A stretch of 46,471 nt of DNA from Phytophthora quininea (GCA_011947345.1 JAAVTG010000015.1:1-46471); one strand, 5' to 3'. Positions 1 to 11,447 are shown, numbered from the stretch's first letter. Made by a program: numbers and translations. The notes: generated by a model from the sequence alone, not told the origin.

Positions 1-1433
1 TCGTGTTGTAGAGTCTTTAGTGGCATTCCCTCGGATAACTGGAGACTTTGCGGAAGCTGGAAGAAGCTTGAACTCTGTAGGAGGTTGCCGAAGACTCGTC
101 GTAGTCGATGGCAATTGCAGCTGCAGGGTTCCAGCGGGCTTTTCATTCTTGTGAGCTGCCGAGTCCTTGTCTAGAGCAAATGACTCGTCCGTGGAGAGGT
201 CCATCAAAGCTTCGGCAGTGGACGAATTCAGTTGGGCAACGGATCCCGAAGAAGCGATCGCGACTGAAAACTTTGCAGGAGTGTCGCGAAATTCAAAAGT
301 CTCGCCAAGTAATCCTGTTGACGCCTCGACCTCGTCGTCGCTCTTGGAAGAACCCGAAGCTTCACTCAGAACATGGTTTCCTGGATCAACTGCCTCCCGA
401 TCTCTTCAGCGATTTCTTCCTCGATCTCCTGCTCAACTGTTGGTGCCGGTGCAGTCGGTTCAGCTGCATTCTTGACGACTTCAGCAGGTTTTGTTTCGCT
501 TGAGCTTGCAAGAGCTTCATCCTCTTCACCACTAGCAAACACTCGCTCAATGTGAGCATCGCGTCGAATGAATTCATGTTGCATACACTCCAAGGCCGTT
601 GGTCGTTCTGCTGGGTCTTTCTTCAGACAAAAGCGCAAGAAATCCAAGAAGGCTGCCGACCATTTCTCGGGGTGCGCTACTTGTGGTGGCGGATTACGAG
701 GAATTTGAATGAGGACGCGCATCGGGTGCTCGTCAAACAGTGGCGGCTTCTGGTCAGCCAACTCGATTGCAGTGATCCCGAGCGACCAAATGTCGGCTTT
801 GAAGTCGTAGTCACTGTCTTGAATGAGCTCGGGACTCATCCAATACGGGGTGCCGACAAAAGACCCTCGTCGCGATAATGTATCTCGGAGCTGAGCTGAC
901 ACCCCAAAGTCGGCGATTTTGACTTGACCAGAAGCCGTGAGTAGGATGTTGCCACCTTTGACATCGCGGTGGATTTTACGACGTGAATGTAGATATGCGA
1001 GACCTCGAAGTGCACCTCGCATGATGATGGAGATCTCTCGCTCACTTAATGGACGAACGCGCCGAATGTCGCCCACGGAGCCCCCGCACAGTGCTCCATC
1101 GCAACCCAAAGAGCTCCGTCCTTGTAGTAGGCTCCATGGAAGGCAACGACGTTGGGGTGGTCGCATTCGCGCAGGAATTGAATTTCACGTCGCACTCTCG
1201 ATGTCTTCGCCACGTTCACCTGCCTCAAGAGCTACGGGGATGACTTTGAGAGCAGCGAGACGGTTGCGATCGCTCTTGTAGCAAGCTCGAAATACGCGGC
1301 CGAAAGCGCCAGCACCTTCTTTCCGCTGTAATTCAAAGACATCTTCCGGATCAACTTCCTCGAGCCCTAATGTCTTGAGTACCGGAAGCTCTGCGCTGGT
1401 GACGGTGTACGACGCTCGACGAGGCTTGGACAT
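1..1433 (-). CDS. STE20/MST-like Ser/Thr kinase, frameshifted, 3' end off window
   Basis: Protein kinase of the STE20 (germinal-centre/MST-like) type, a family that acts upstream of MAPK or Hippo-type cascades. From the ATG at 1433 the reading shows a Gly-rich loop (GAGAFGRV), the lysine strand (LAALKVIP), IHRDVKGGNILL, DFG within IADFGVSAQL, and the GTPYWMSPELI activation segment typical of STE20 kinases. A charged, Ala/Glu-rich tail follows. The frame slips near 1197, at the CCCCC run 1081-1085, and near 366; after the last slip an open frame continues to the window edge, so the C-terminus is not seen. Every conserved motif survives on both sides of each slip, so the slips look like missing bases rather than decay. 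An upstream GTG at 1517 is in frame, but the ATG at 1433 is preferred. It is divergent from HSP70 copy 1. The family assignment is firm; the subfamily is inferred. Confidence 0.75.
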
Positions 1434-1547
1434 TGTAGCGGCGAGTGCGTTGGGACGGGTCGCGTCGTAGATCCAAACCAAACCGTCGTCACACTTGGCA
1501 GACTTTTCTAAAGGCACTTGGAATCATTGGGAGCTGGGAAAGGAGCG

Positions 1548-1618
1548 TTCTCGAAGCTGCAAGTATCTCATGAGACTTTGCGCTCCGATGTGGGGTCCAG
1601 GCTTTCGTCATTCTTGAA
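1548..1618 (+). promoter_or_regulatory. Heat-shock-element-like pairs and initiator for HSP70 copy 1
   Basis: Two inverted heat-shock pentamer pairs of the form TTCnnGAA are visible, at 1548-1555 (TTCTCGAA) and 1611-1618 (TTCTTGAA). An oomycete initiator match (YCAYTYY) reads TCATTCT at 1608-1614, about 65 bp before the ATG at 1675. The 241-bp region also separates the divergent kinase gene. The motif matches are seen directly; HSF control and the start site are inferred. Confidence 0.45.
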
Positions 1619-1674
1619 TTCGCAGCGCACTGAACAAGCAGGACAAAGAGACAAGAACTTGTTGGAGCTTGACG

Positions 1675-3626
1675 ATGTCGAATTCGACTGTCTCGGGACA
1701 AACGGTGGGTATCGACCTGGGCACGACGTACTCGTGCGTGGGCGTGTGGCAGAACGACCGCGTGGAGATCATCGCCAACGACCAAGGCAACCGCACGACG
1801 CCGTCGTATGTGGCCTTCACGGACACGGAGCGTCTGATCGGCGATGCAGCCAAGAACCAAGTCGCAATGAACGCGCACAACACGGTGTTCGACGCCAAGC
1901 GCCTGATCGGACGCAAGTTCTCGGACCCAGAAGTGCAAGACGACATGAAGCACTGGCCGTTCAAGGTCGTGCGCGGACCGGAGAACAAACCTCGTAGCTG
2001 TCCAATTCAAGGGCGAGAAGAAAACGTTCCAGCCCGAGGAGATCTCGTCGATGGTATTGACCAAGATGCGGGAGGTGGCGGAAGCCTTCATCGGCAAGCA
2101 AGTCAAGAACGCGGTAGTGACGGTGCCGGCCTATTTCAACGACTCGCAGCGCCAAGCGACGAAAGACGCGGGGGCTATCGCTGGCTTGAACGTGTGGCGA
2201 ATCATCAACGAGCCGACCGCTGCAGCCATCGCGTACGGTCTGAACAAGAAAGGTGGAGAGCACAATGTGCTGATCTTCGACTTGGGCGGCGGCACCTTGA
2301 TGTCTCCTTGCTAACAATCGAAGAAGGCATCTTCGAGGTGAAAGCCACGGCCGGTGATACTCATCTCGGTGGAGAAGATTTCGACAATCGACTGGTGGAG
2401 TTCTTCGTGGCCGAGTTCAAGCGCAAATATCGCAAGGACATGTCGGTGAACCAACGTGCCATGCGTCGACTGCGTACAGCTTGTGAACGAGCCAAACGCA
2501 CGCTGTCGAACTCTGCCCAAGCGTATGTTGAGATCGACTCGTTGTTCGAAGGCTGTGACTTTAACTCGACGATTACCCGCGCGAGATTCGAGGCTCTGTG
2601 TGCCGACTACTTCCGCAAGACGATGGAGCCTGTGGCCCAAGTGCTGCATGATGCCAAGTTGTCCAAAAGCCAAGTGCACGAAGTGGTTCTAGTTGGCGGG
2701 TCCACCCGAATTCGAAGGTCCAGCAGCTTTTGACCGAGTACTTCCACGGCAAAGATCTGTACAAGTCGATCAATCCAGATGAGGCGGTGGCCTTCGGCGC
2801 CACCGTGCAAGGCGCCATTCTAAGTGGAGCTGGCGATACGTCGTCCAAGCTGCAGGATTTGCTACTGCTCGACGTGGCTCCGCTGTCGCTCGGGCTGGAA
2901 ACTGCCGGCGGAGTCATGACGACCTTGATCCCACGCAACACCACCATCCCTGCTAAGAAGGGGCAGACATTCTCGACGTACACGGACAACCAAGCAGGCG
3001 TGCTGATCCAAGTGTTCGAAGGTGAACGCACAATGACCCATGACAACCATCTACTGGGGAAATTCAACTTGGACGGCATCCCACCGATGCCTCGTGGCGT
3101 GCCGCAGATTGACGTCACCTTTGACATCGATGTGAACGGCATTTTGAATGTGTCGGCGGTGGAGAAGTCGACGGGTAAGGAGAACAAGATCACCATCACG
3201 AACGACAAGGGGCGTCTGACGCAGGACGAAATCGACAGAATGGTGGCCGACGCAGAGAAGTACAAGGACCAAGACGCTCGCAACAAGCTCCGCGTCGAGT
3301 CTAAGAACACGTTGGAGAACTACGCCTTCTCACTGCGCAGCTCGATCAAAGAGGAGAAGTTGGCGACCAAATTGGGAGTGCAGGACAAGAAGACGATCGA
3401 GGACAAGGTGGCGGAGATTCTGCATTGGCTGGATACTAACCAATCCGCTGAGAAGGAAGAGTTCGACTCGAAGCTGAAGGAGCTGGAGGATGTGGCCAAC
3501 CCTATTATGGAGAAAATCTACGCGGCGGACGCAGGTGGAAGGGGAGCCCAAGCTCAAGGCGGGAGTGCTGCAAACGGAGCGTCCGCTAAAGACGAGAAGG
3601 GACCTCGAATTGAGGAGGTGGACTAA
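1675..3626 (+). CDS. HSP70: Cytosolic HSP70, copy 1, with three frameshifts
   Basis: ATP-dependent cytosolic chaperone of the HSP70 family. The N-terminal ATPase signature ([13 protein letters not shown]), the substrate-binding domain and the terminal EEVD (binding site for TPR co-chaperones) are present. The ATG at 1675 is chosen over a TTG two codons upstream. The frame slips near 1990, near 2302 (a base is missing inside the GGGTFDVS signature) and near 2712 (a C is missing in STRIPK). Translation is otherwise well conserved, about 650 residues, so this is either a very young pseudogene or a functional gene with sequence errors. It diverges from the other three copies throughout except for 1711-1844, which is base-for-base identical to them. 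The tail lacks GGMP repeats. Confidence 0.85.
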
Positions 3627-4072
3627 GCAGGAAGGAGGAGCGTATTTGGTGCTACTACTGCAAGAGGATTTTGAGCCGGAGTTTTGTTGTCAGCCGCACA
3701 AGTCGACGTTCTGGTGGTTCAGTTTTGAATGAAATCGTTGAGCAATGAAACACAGATGGTCATGAACAGTGAGCTCTTCACGACAAACACGCAGTGCAGT
3801 TCTGTTGCTTATCGAGCGTGTATCGCTAAGACTTTCTGCGTTCTGGTGCTGACGAGTTGAAGATGTCATTGAACCCAGGTGTCGCTGTCATCATACAGCC
3901 GCTAATCCGAGGAATAAACCTTGGTCCCGCGACCCAGCGTCCAACCACTCAGACTCAGATGCGCCAAACGACAAAACGACCACACGACCGCACTGCCGCC
4001 GCCCTCTGACAGTCCCGAGTCTTCCTGCAGCGGAAAGCTACGAACTGTAAGCCATTGCAGCCAGCCCTCACG
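3627..4072. other. Intergenic, 446 bp
   Basis: This stretch separates the HSP70 stop from the ATG at 4073. Short open frames show no protein-like composition. I see no repeat or RNA gene. It presumably holds the 3' end of HSP70 copy 1 and the promoter of the Cys-rich gene. Confidence 0.5.
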
Positions 4073-4813
4073 ATGGTGGACGAAGACCCCGCTCGGTCCT
4101 TGGAACAGGAGGCCATCGCCCTCGTGAGCCTCAGCACGTCGACCGCCAAACCTCAAGACGTGAGTCATCCACTGGAGCTCTACGTCCAAGCCTCCACTAC
4201 GGTACCGGACTCGACTACCAAGACGGATCTACCTCCTACTGAGCCTGTAGACGGCAACATCTCCATGAAGTCGCTACTGGTGACACTGAAGAAGCGCAAA
4301 CTGCAGCACAGTGAGAGCAAAAGCAGCGACGACCAGGAGGACGACACCAAACTGCCGAGCTTCCGTGACGTGTTCCAACCGCAGCCCAAAGCGGACCCGA
4401 CGGCCGACGAGAACGAGACCACCACCAACCCTGAGCTCAAGTGCAAGTACCGCACCGGGAAGTGCCACAACGTCCGCGCGTTGAAATCGTGCGGCGACTA
4501 CCACAACTTGTGCAACTACCACCGACTGCGAGCCAACGCCAACCAGCGCAAACTCGACCGCAAGAAGAAGGAGCAGCGTCTGCAGCAGCAGCAGATGGCG
4601 CTGTCAAGTGCAATGACGCCCAGGACGGCCTCGTCACATGCGGCGGCGGCAGCACTGGCGTCGCTCGTGGCGGCCCAACCGCAGCACCAGTTCGACATGG
4701 TGCAGCAGAGACAACTGTTCCCCATGCAGGACGCGGCCGGCAAGACCCGTAGAAATAGAAGCACCACCGACACGTGTGTGCGACCCAAGCAGGAAGACGC
4801 CTGCAGTTATTAG
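4073..4813 (+). CDS. Cys-rich putative DNA-binding protein, oomycete type
   Basis: Intact single-exon gene of 246 residues. The N-terminal half is acidic, Ser/Thr/Pro-rich and probably disordered. Around residues 120-165 it carries a compact Cys/His module, C-x6-C-x8-C-x6-C-x2-H, starting CKYRTGKC. A strongly basic stretch (NQRKLDRKKKEQR) and a Gln run follow directly. An Ala-rich segment and a basic C-terminus complete the protein. From memory, this Cys module followed by a basic helix recurs in many oomycete proteins thought to be nuclear; that function is inference. The ATG at 4073 is chosen; an upstream TTG at 4055 is in frame. No signal peptide or membrane segment is visible. Confidence 0.7.
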   Translation: MVDEDPARSLEQEAIALVSLSTSTAKPQDVSHPLELYVQASTTVPDSTTKTDLPPTEPVDGNISMKSLLVTLKKRKLQHSESKSSDDQEDDTKLPSFRDVFQPQPKADPTADENETTTNPELKCKYRTGKCHNVRALKSCGDYHNLCNYHRLRANANQRKLDRKKKEQRLQQQQMALSSAMTPRTASSHAAAAALASLVAAQPQHQFDMVQQRQLFPMQDAAGKTRRNRSTTDTCVRPKQEDACSY

Positions 4814-5024
4814 ACCCCCCACCACCACCAAGCCTCTTTGGACAGCCATGCACACTAGCTGCCGGATACGAGTAAACCACATAAACATACGTATCAGAGT
4901 CCACAACGCGATCTCCAAGTTCTCGACGTTATAAGGATGGATCTTGTTGGAATAATTAATGGGGTTGTGACCACAATGTTTAGGAAGGGAGAGCGTCCTT
5001 TTGGTACAGGATCCGGCATCCGTG

Positions 5025-6155
5025 TTATGTGTACACGACGAGGAAGATCATGACGACCAGCACGGCGACGAGAAAGAGGATCAGGCCTAGCTGACACTTG
5101 TCTGAAAAAAAAACAAGATGTATGAGTTGTTATGCGAGTCGACAGTAGCAGAAATATGGTTACCTTTGGTCTTCAACAACTTGCCCAAGCGAGCCATCAC
5201 AAAGTTCATTCGCTCTTGGGCCTCTTCGACGTCATCCGTCAAGTCGTCCAGCATTCTGGATGATTCACATCATGCATTGTCAGATTTCCAAGCAAAAACA
5301 ACTCTTTCAAATCGACTGCCACGTACTTGTTCTGGTTCTTGACTTCGCTGTGGATTTCCACCGTCACTCCGTGCAAACGTGTGATGTCGCTTTCGAGTCC
5401 GGCCAAACTCTTGTCTTGTTCCTGCATAATTTGCTGCTGTCGCTGCATTTCATCGACCAGAAAGCGCTCGTTTCTTTCTTGGCCATCGCCCGATCGACTC
5501 GGCTTCAGCGTTTGCTTCGGTTGCATCAACTGCAGTATCTACAGTCAGTTATCATAATAAATATTTACATACTGCAATTGTCCAACCTTGCGTTCTTCCT
5601 TACGGATCCGCGCTTTGACTGTATCCGTCGAGATCTCCGCCGTCACGGCCTGCAGTTCCTTCTTCGTAGCAGCCACGAAAGCTTTCCGACTAGCAATCTC
5701 CGCCTGGGAAATACCATAACAAAAACAATTACTTTTCCGATGTTTGCCGAGATTTTAGTACGACAATTATTACCGCGTCAATGTGTTCGAACTTGGCTCG
5801 ATTGGCCTCCACCATGACGATCGTTTCCTCCAAGAACTTGACCGACTTTTCAGCCGTCGCCACTGCCCCTCGATCTCTGCAGGAATGGCGCGATAAAGCT
5901 CAGTATATGTTAATTAAAGTGCTGCAATCATTGCAATCCCTACGGTGTGTGAGTGTCGGCAGCTCCTTGGCCGCCGGAGACTCTTTGGCCTCCAAAATGG
6001 CGCGCCACTTGGCGTGTTTCTGGTTCACAGCCGACACTTTACTCTCGAGCTCGCTACGGCAGGAAGACAGGAGTGAGTGAGAATTTACAGACGGAAACGA
6101 GATGGAGGACGCACTCCTTGAAGACGTAGAACGGGTCGCCGCTGGCAGCCGCCAT
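5025..6155 (-). CDS. Qc-SNARE, syntaxin-6/SYP6-like
   Basis: Membrane-fusion protein of the syntaxin-6 group, which acts between the trans-Golgi network and endosomes. Seven exons with GT-AG introns join without any frameshift: 6115-6155, 5944-6053, 5774-5874, 5587-5703, 5327-5538, 5164-5255 and 5025-5101, giving 249 residues. The N-terminus has the family's DPFYVFK start. The SNARE helix runs through GLESDITRLHGVTVEIHSE into the segment ending RMNFVMARLGKLLK. A single C-terminal membrane anchor (LGLILFLVAVLVVMIFLVV) ends the protein. The acceptor of exon 3 could alternatively lie 2 bp upstream, but that would break the frame. The tail-anchor topology and heptad pattern make the call firm; the exact Golgi role is inferred from the family. 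Confidence 0.88.
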
Positions 6156-6713
6156 GGATGGCTCCTTCTTCATCATCTTGATGGCCGCTTGGTCAGTGGC
6201 GGCGATTGGGATCAAAGCGATTCACATAAGTGCGGAAAATCAGACGGATGGATTTTCTATTGGATAGCTCAAATATGTTGTTGTTTTTGCTAATTGTAAA
6301 ATACTTGCCATTACACTTCAACAGCAACAAACAAAAGGCAAACTTGTTCGACAAAGTATTCCATTCATCATCGCTTCCTACTTAACGTGTATTATAAAAT
6401 AATTGTACGTGCAGCAATTCTCGCTGCTCTTCCTCAGAAATCACCCAACCCGACGATGTTGCGAAGTTAAAGTGGTAGGCGCGATAGCGCCTGTAGATGC
6501 GTGCAAACTGAGTTCGGGAAATTCGCTCCTCCATGCTAATCAATTGGTCTTGTTGGTGATTTTAATGCTGGGGTGCCATGGATATCGTCGTCGACAAACA
6601 ACATGCCAATAAAATGACCAACGTAATTCCATTTAGCTAGCACTATCAGCGCCGCCTCCTTATCTACTGTAACATGCAAACATATACACTCGTCAATTCA
6701 GTCGCACTCCAGA

Positions 6714-8669
6714 TTAGTCAACCTCCTCGATCTTTGGGCCTTGGTCTGCGCCTGAAGGAGCCGCGCCTGCACTGGCACTTGGCATCCCACCAGCCATACC
6801 ATTCGCAGCGTCACCTGCATATACCTTCTGCAGCACTGGGTTCGCCACACTCTCCAGCTCCTTCTGCTTCGCCTCGAACTCGTCCTTTTCAGCCGCCTGG
6901 TTCGCGTCCAGCCACTGCAGCGTCTCCGTCACCTTGTCGTCCACCACCTTCTTGTCAGCCTCCGGGATCTTCTCCTTCAGCTTCTCGTCGTTCAGGCTGT
7001 TGCGCAGACTGTAGGCGTAGTTCTCCAGCGCGTTCTTGGCCTCGATGCGGACCCTGTTGGCCTCGTCCTCCGACTTGTACTTTTCGGCCTCCGCCACCAT
7101 GCGGTCGATCTCCGACTGCGATAGACGGCCCTTGTCGTTTGTGATGGTGATTTTGTTCTCCTTACCGGTCGACTTCTCCACGGCCGACACGTTCAGGATG
7201 CCGTTGGCGTCGATGTCGAACGTCACGTCCACCTGCGGGACACCACGAGGCATCGGCGGCAGGCCGTCCAGACTGAACTTGCCCAGCAAATTGTTGTCGC
7301 GCGTCATGGACCGCTCGCCCTCGAAGACCTGGATCAGCACGCCCGGCTGGTTGTCTGCGTATGTCGAGAATGTCTCGGACTTCTTGGTCGGCACTGTTGT
7401 GTTGCGCGGGATCAACGTCGTCATGACGCCGCCCGCCGTCTCCAAACCGAGCGACAACGGCGTAACATCCAGCAACAGCAAGTCCTGCAACTTCTCCGAG
7501 GAGTCGTTGCCGCTTAGGATGGCCGCCTGGACGGTAGCACCGAAGGCCACGGCCTCGTCCGGGTTGATCGACTTGCACGGCTCCTTGCCGTTGAAGAAGT
7601 CCGACAGCAGCTGCTGCACCTTGGGGATACGGGTGGAACCGCCGACAAGGACAACCTCGTGCACCTGGCTCTTGGACAGCTTGGCGTCACGAAGCACCTT
7701 CTCCACGGGCTCCATCGTCTTACGGAAGTAGTCACCGCACATGTCCTCGAAACGAGCACGCGTGATGGTCGAGTTGAAGTCGATGCCGTCGAACAGAGAG
7801 TCGATCTCAATGTACGCCTGGGCCGACGACGACAGCGTGCGCTTGGCACGCTCGCACGCAGTCCGCAGACGACGCAGCGCGCGCTGGTTCTCCGTGATGT
7901 CCTTGCGGTGCTTGCGCTTGAACTCCTGCACGAAGTGGTCCACCAGACGGTTGTCGAAGTCCTCGCCGCCCAGGTGCGTGTCGCCGGCAGTGGCCTTCAC
8001 CTCGAAGATGCCTTCCTCGATGCTCAGCAGCGACACATCGAAGGTGCCGCCACCCAGGTCGAAGATCAGCACGTTGCGCTCGCCGCCCTTCTTGTCCAGG
8101 CCGTACGCGATGGCGGCCGCCGTCGGCTCGTTGATGATGCGCAGCACGTTCATGCCGGCGATGGCGCCCGCGTCCTTGGTGGCCTGGCGCTGCGAGTCGT
8201 TGAAGTAGGCCGGCACCGTGATGACGGCGTTCTTGACCTCCTTGCCGATGAAGGCCTCGGCCACCTCGCGCATCTTGATGAGCACCATGGACGAGATCTC
8301 CTCGGGCTGGAACGTCTTGCTCTCGCCCTTGAACTGCACCGTGATCTGCGGCTTGTCGCCAGCGCCCGACGTCAGCTTGAACGGCCAGTGCTTGATGTCG
8401 GCCTGCACGATCGGGTCTGAGAACTTGCGTCCGATCAGGCGCTTGGCGTCGAACACCGTGTTGTGTGCGTTCATGGCCACCTGGTTCTTGGCGGCGTCGC
8501 CGATCAGACGCTCCGTGTCCGTGAAGGCCACATACGACGGCGTCGTGCGGTTGCCTTGGTCGTTGGCGATGATCTCCACGCGGTCGTTCTGCCACACGCC
8601 CACGCACGAGTACGTCGTGCCCAGGTCGATGCCGACCGAGTATCCGGAAGTCGCTTGTTGTTGCGCCAT
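6714..8669 (-). CDS. HSP70: Cytosolic HSP70, copy 2
   Basis: Intact 651-residue cytosolic HSP70. All three family signatures are present: IDLGTTYSC near residue 12, [12 protein letters not shown] near 200 and [13 protein letters not shown] near 335. The C-terminal lid is followed by a short Gly/Met/Ala tail and EEVD. The predicted protein appears identical to that of copy 3 at 19222-21177. The gene lies in the left arm of the inverted repeat and carries its own copy of the heat-shock promoter. Five synonymous sites between 7464 and 7524 differ from copies 3 and 4. It folds client proteins with J-domain and nucleotide-exchange partners in the cytosol. Confidence 0.95.
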   Translation of the reverse strand: MAQQQATSGYSVGIDLGTTYSCVGVWQNDRVEIIANDQGNRTTPSYVAFTDTERLIGDAAKNQVAMNAHNTVFDAKRLIGRKFSDPIVQADIKHWPFKLTSGAGDKPQITVQFKGESKTFQPEEISSMVLIKMREVAEAFIGKEVKNAVITVPAYFNDSQRQATKDAGAIAGMNVLRIINEPTAAAIAYGLDKKGGERNVLIFDLGGGTFDVSLLSIEEGIFEVKATAGDTHLGGEDFDNRLVDHFVQEFKRKHRKDITENQRALRRLRTACERAKRTLSSSAQAYIEIDSLFDGIDFNSTITRARFEDMCGDYFRKTMEPVEKVLRDAKLSKSQVHEVVLVGGSTRIPKVQQLLSDFFNGKEPCKSINPDEAVAFGATVQAAILSGNDSSEKLQDLLLLDVTPLSLGLETAGGVMTTLIPRNTTVPTKKSETFSTYADNQPGVLIQVFEGERSMTRDNNLLGKFSLDGLPPMPRGVPQVDVTFDIDANGILNVSAVEKSTGKENKITITNDKGRLSQSEIDRMVAEAEKYKSEDEANRVRIEAKNALENYAYSLRNSLNDEKLKEKIPEADKKVVDDKVTETLQWLDANQAAEKDEFEAKQKELESVANPVLQKVYAGDAANGMAGGMPSASAGAAPSGADQGPKIEEVD

Positions 8670-8821
8670 TGTGTCTTGTAGTCCTGTTTGTTTGTTGTAC
8701 GTTACTCGCTGTCGAGTCTTGAGCTCCTCGATGCAAATTCAGAAGTGAGCTGATACGGAAGACGTGCATTTAACATGCCAAGGCGACCTGCGACCGCCGC
8801 ATGCGGCTCCGAGTGCTGGTG

Positions 8822-8844
8822 GAGCATTCGAGAGCATTCCAGGA
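8822..8844 (-). promoter_or_regulatory. Five-unit imperfect heat-shock element, HSP70 copy 2
   Basis: On the minus strand this reads TCC-tg-GAA-tg-CTC-tc-GAA-tg-CTC: five alternating pentamer units at the exact 5-bp HSE spacing, with the two GAA units perfect. It lies about 150 bp upstream of the ATG at 8669 and is duplicated at 19047-19069. Binding by heat-shock factor is inferred. Confidence 0.65.
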
Positions 8845-9261
8845 CAGTCGATCTGCGCGTCGCATGATCCGAGTGAGCTTTCTAGAATGTCCTGAATTGG
8901 GGTGAAAGATTTTTGTTTTTTGGTTGTCAATAAAAATGTGTATTTTTGTATGTAAACTAACGGATATTCCCGATTATCATGTAAATAGACCGTTGTAGAA
9001 GTTAGCCATACTTTCGTAAGTCATACGGCGGAACGGGAACTGAGCCACATGTTTGGTAAAGCTGTCGCTCTAATGCATTTGAGCACTCGGCAGACAATCT
9101 ATCGCATAGATGATCAGTTGCTCGATCTCTTCTCTATTGATATCTCTATCGAAAACTCGAGCATCCACACCGTGTCCGTTTGGTTCACTCGATCAGACTC
9201 GGTCACTTCCAAACATCCATCCCACCCAGCAAACTACCTCCAATCCAACAGGTCCAGCATC

Positions 9262-9600
9262 GATGTCGTCGCGCCAGTCATCTCCGCCCCACCGCACCCC
9301 AACTAGAACGCCTTCCCGTACGCCAGCAAGTGCCAGGCGCAATGCTCGCTGTGTGGCTGGCCGGCAAAGATCACCTCGACCGCAAGGAGATCATGTACGA
9401 ACTGCCCAAGCCTCAGCTCGGGCACGTGCAGCCCAAGCTGCGCATCTTCAAGCAATGCTTCCAATGTTGGAGGAGCGAGAGGAAGAGCGGCGGGAGGAAA
9501 TCGATCGCTTTCCTGCGGATCCGGTCGAGGAAGACGGCAACGGCGGGATAGATATCGCATCACCATGCCCTATTCTGGATGGGGTCTTCCGCGACGGTGG
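9262..9600 (+). pseudogene. Truncated host-like gene fragment of unknown function
   Basis: An initiator match (TCACTTCC, 9203-9210) precedes an ATG at 9262. The first codons give a Ser/Pro/Thr-rich N-terminus. After a frame slip there is a stretch with strong GC3 bias and protein-like composition (LAGKDHLDRKEIMYELPKPQ). After another slip an acidic helix follows (MLEEREEERREEIDRFPADP). Codon bias stops near 9600, where transposase-like sequence begins. It looks like the 5' part of a host gene cut off by the element downstream. I do not recognise the family. Confidence 0.45.
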
Positions 9601-9699
9601 TGCTGCGGCAGTCACCTGCCAGATCAACTTCTCTCCTCGAGTTGTTTCCTTGTGTTTTTCCGTGCGCGGGTATGTCGTTCGCTACTGGAACGTTGGTCA

Positions 9700-10735
9700 T
9701 GGACGAGGATCTACCTTTTTCGCGTAGGACGTGTTCTTCATGATGATAGTGGTGATGAAAAACGGCGGTACATGGAAAATGCTGGCACAAATCTTTAGAA
9801 TCAAGACCCCAACCTTCATCAAGACCATCACAGGCTTTATTGAAGTCGTTGCATCTAAGCTCTACGAGGAGTGGGTGGCTTCTCAGGCAAACGAGCTCAA
9901 CACGAGAGCTCTAGTGGCTTCGGGTCACACTTTTACCAATTTTCCGTGTGCGATGTACGCCACGGACGTCGCGTTCCAGCAGACAAACCGCCCAGCAGGC
10001 AACATGGCGGAGGCCATTCCCTTTACAGCGCGAAGCATAAGGTTCAAGGTGGAAGTGTCAGTAAACCCCCGTGGACTTGCGATAAATTGCACCCGCCATG
10101 CTCGCGGCAACACGGCTGACATCAGCCTGTTTAGGGACAACCAGGCTTTTCATCAAACGCAGCGCCAGAAAGCTGATGGTGGCCAGCGTCTCCAAGACCA
10201 CGGTCCGTTAAATATGGGGTATCCTGAAGAATGGGCCGTCTTGACCGACAAGGGCTATCAAGGTCTGGCTGATCATGTCCGGTGCATCCACCCAAAAAAG
10301 GCAACAGTCTTAACAGTGAAGAGTAGCTTCAGAATCGCCGCATCTCAAGTGACAGGGTCATAGTCGAGAACTACTTCGGTCGACTGGGCTCTCTTTGGCG
10401 TATTTGCGCAGAGAAGTATCGCTGGAGTGAGTCTCTCTACGACGACATTTTCCAGGTTTGTGCAGCTTTAACAAACTACCATGTTACCATGCACCCCTTC
10501 GAGACGAAAACGGCATGACGTATCACCAGTACCAAAACCGGCTTCTCTCCATCGGCCAAGACATGAAAAGAAACAACGCCAGAGCCAAGAGAAATACCGG
10601 CGTAAGCAGAGACTCCGTCACTTAATGGAGCTTGACGATCACCCGGTGCACGATAGCCACGACAGCTTCAGTGACGAATTCAGTGATGCAGACTCAGACA
10701 TGACGCACATGTCAGGACAAGACAGAGATTAGCGT
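9700..10735 (+). pseudogene. Harbinger/IS5-like DDE transposase relic
   Basis: The main frame (to 10363) contains ATDVAFQQ (first catalytic Asp), GNTADISLFRDN (second) and LTDKGYQGL (late conserved DxGY), the pattern of DDE_Tnp_4 transposases. After a frame slip near 10345 the protein continues with ENYFGRLGSLWRICAEKYRW, and after further slips with a basic helix and an acidic Asp-rich tail ending at 10732. An in-frame stop sits near 9727. Terminal repeats were not found. It is an inactive copy of a cut-and-paste element common in oomycete genomes; exact ends are unknown. Confidence 0.65.
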
Positions 10736-10952
10736 ACTGCAAAATGACTGCGTAGATGACTAGTTCGTTGATCTGGCGATAGTTCGTAGATATCACCTGT
10801 ATAGCGCCCAGTTGGTTTGACGTTTGAAGATTGTACTGTATGTGACACGGTCCTTTGAAGGGTACATAGTACATTTCGTAGGAATGATATACTTCGGAGT
10901 AACGAGATAACTTTTTTGCGCTCTAATGTACATATGAACCGACTTCCCTTAG

Positions 10953-11447
10953 TAAAGGGAGACTACTGTTGAGTTTACAGCAGTTGGAGATCGTCGCTGA
11001 TTGTAGGATAGAAGTTGAGATGTGACGTAGGACATCGTAGGAAGCGGCTATCTCCGTAGGCGATGCTTCCTCACTTCCAAATTGACCACCTACTTGCATC
11101 TTCATCCGTCTCAAGGACTTCTTTGAATCATCCCAACCAATAACTACTACGTAAGGAGACAGCCTTGCATCCTCCAATCAGATTTGCTCGTTTACACCAG
11201 GTGATTCCTTTTGTCACGAGAGACAAGCTGCTTTCTGTCCACCCAAAACCACTGTTGTCACTCTCTTCTCAACAGAGACAACGTAGCCGTCCTCACATAC
11301 CAGTCTCGTATGCCATTTGCCGATTATCATGGCCGCCGACATCTCCCTTCAACGTTCAAGCCTAAAGAATAACCAAAACCCAAGCTTTCTAGCCTCGGAA
11401 GACCGGCCAAGAAGTTTGCTCTAAGTTCCTACACAAATCAGCTCAAA
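10953..11447 (-). repeat. Inner inverted repeat, left copy
   Basis: On the minus strand, 11148-11447 matches the right copy at 14516-14607 plus 17077-17289, with a few substitutions and single-base indels. The left copy is continuous where the right copy is interrupted by the hAT element, so it records the empty site. It also carries a 176-bp insertion (10967-11142) that the right copy lacks. The edge reads like a Phytophthora-type LTR end (the CCCTTAGTAAAGGGAG palindrome at 10946-10961), so the repeat is probably retrotransposon-derived; that part is inference. Confidence 0.7.
10967..11142. mobile_element. 176-bp insertion with 5-bp target duplication
   Basis: The segment starts TGTTGAG and ends CCAATA. 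It is flanked by ACTAC at 10962-10966 and 11143-11147. The right copy of the inner repeat has a single uninterrupted ACTAC at this place (minus strand of about 17284-17295). Size and 5-bp duplication suit a solo LTR, but the end is not canonical TG...CA, so the class is uncertain. Confidence 0.5.

Larger units (their letters stand above)
6410..8986 (-). repeat. Left arm of 2577-bp inverted repeat
   Basis: This segment is the reverse complement of 18906-21482. Both arms are 2577 bp and contain a complete HSP70 gene plus promoter and 3' flank. I noticed only about ten substitutions and two single-base indels (an A-run near 8926 and one base near 6577), so identity exceeds 99 percent. The arm starts inside the homologue of a small frame that is complete only in the right arm, so this copy looks like the truncated one. 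Confidence 0.93.

Noticed and set aside
1..3626. Calling the kinase and HSP70 copy 1 pseudogenes
   Set aside because: Motifs are conserved across each slip and the same kind of single-base loss affects many other genes in the window, so sequence error is as likely.
6714..8669. Long open frames antisense to every HSP70 gene, up to 253 codons
   Set aside because: They occur at the same place in all copies and follow from the strong third-base GC bias of the sense strand; no motif or start context supports them.
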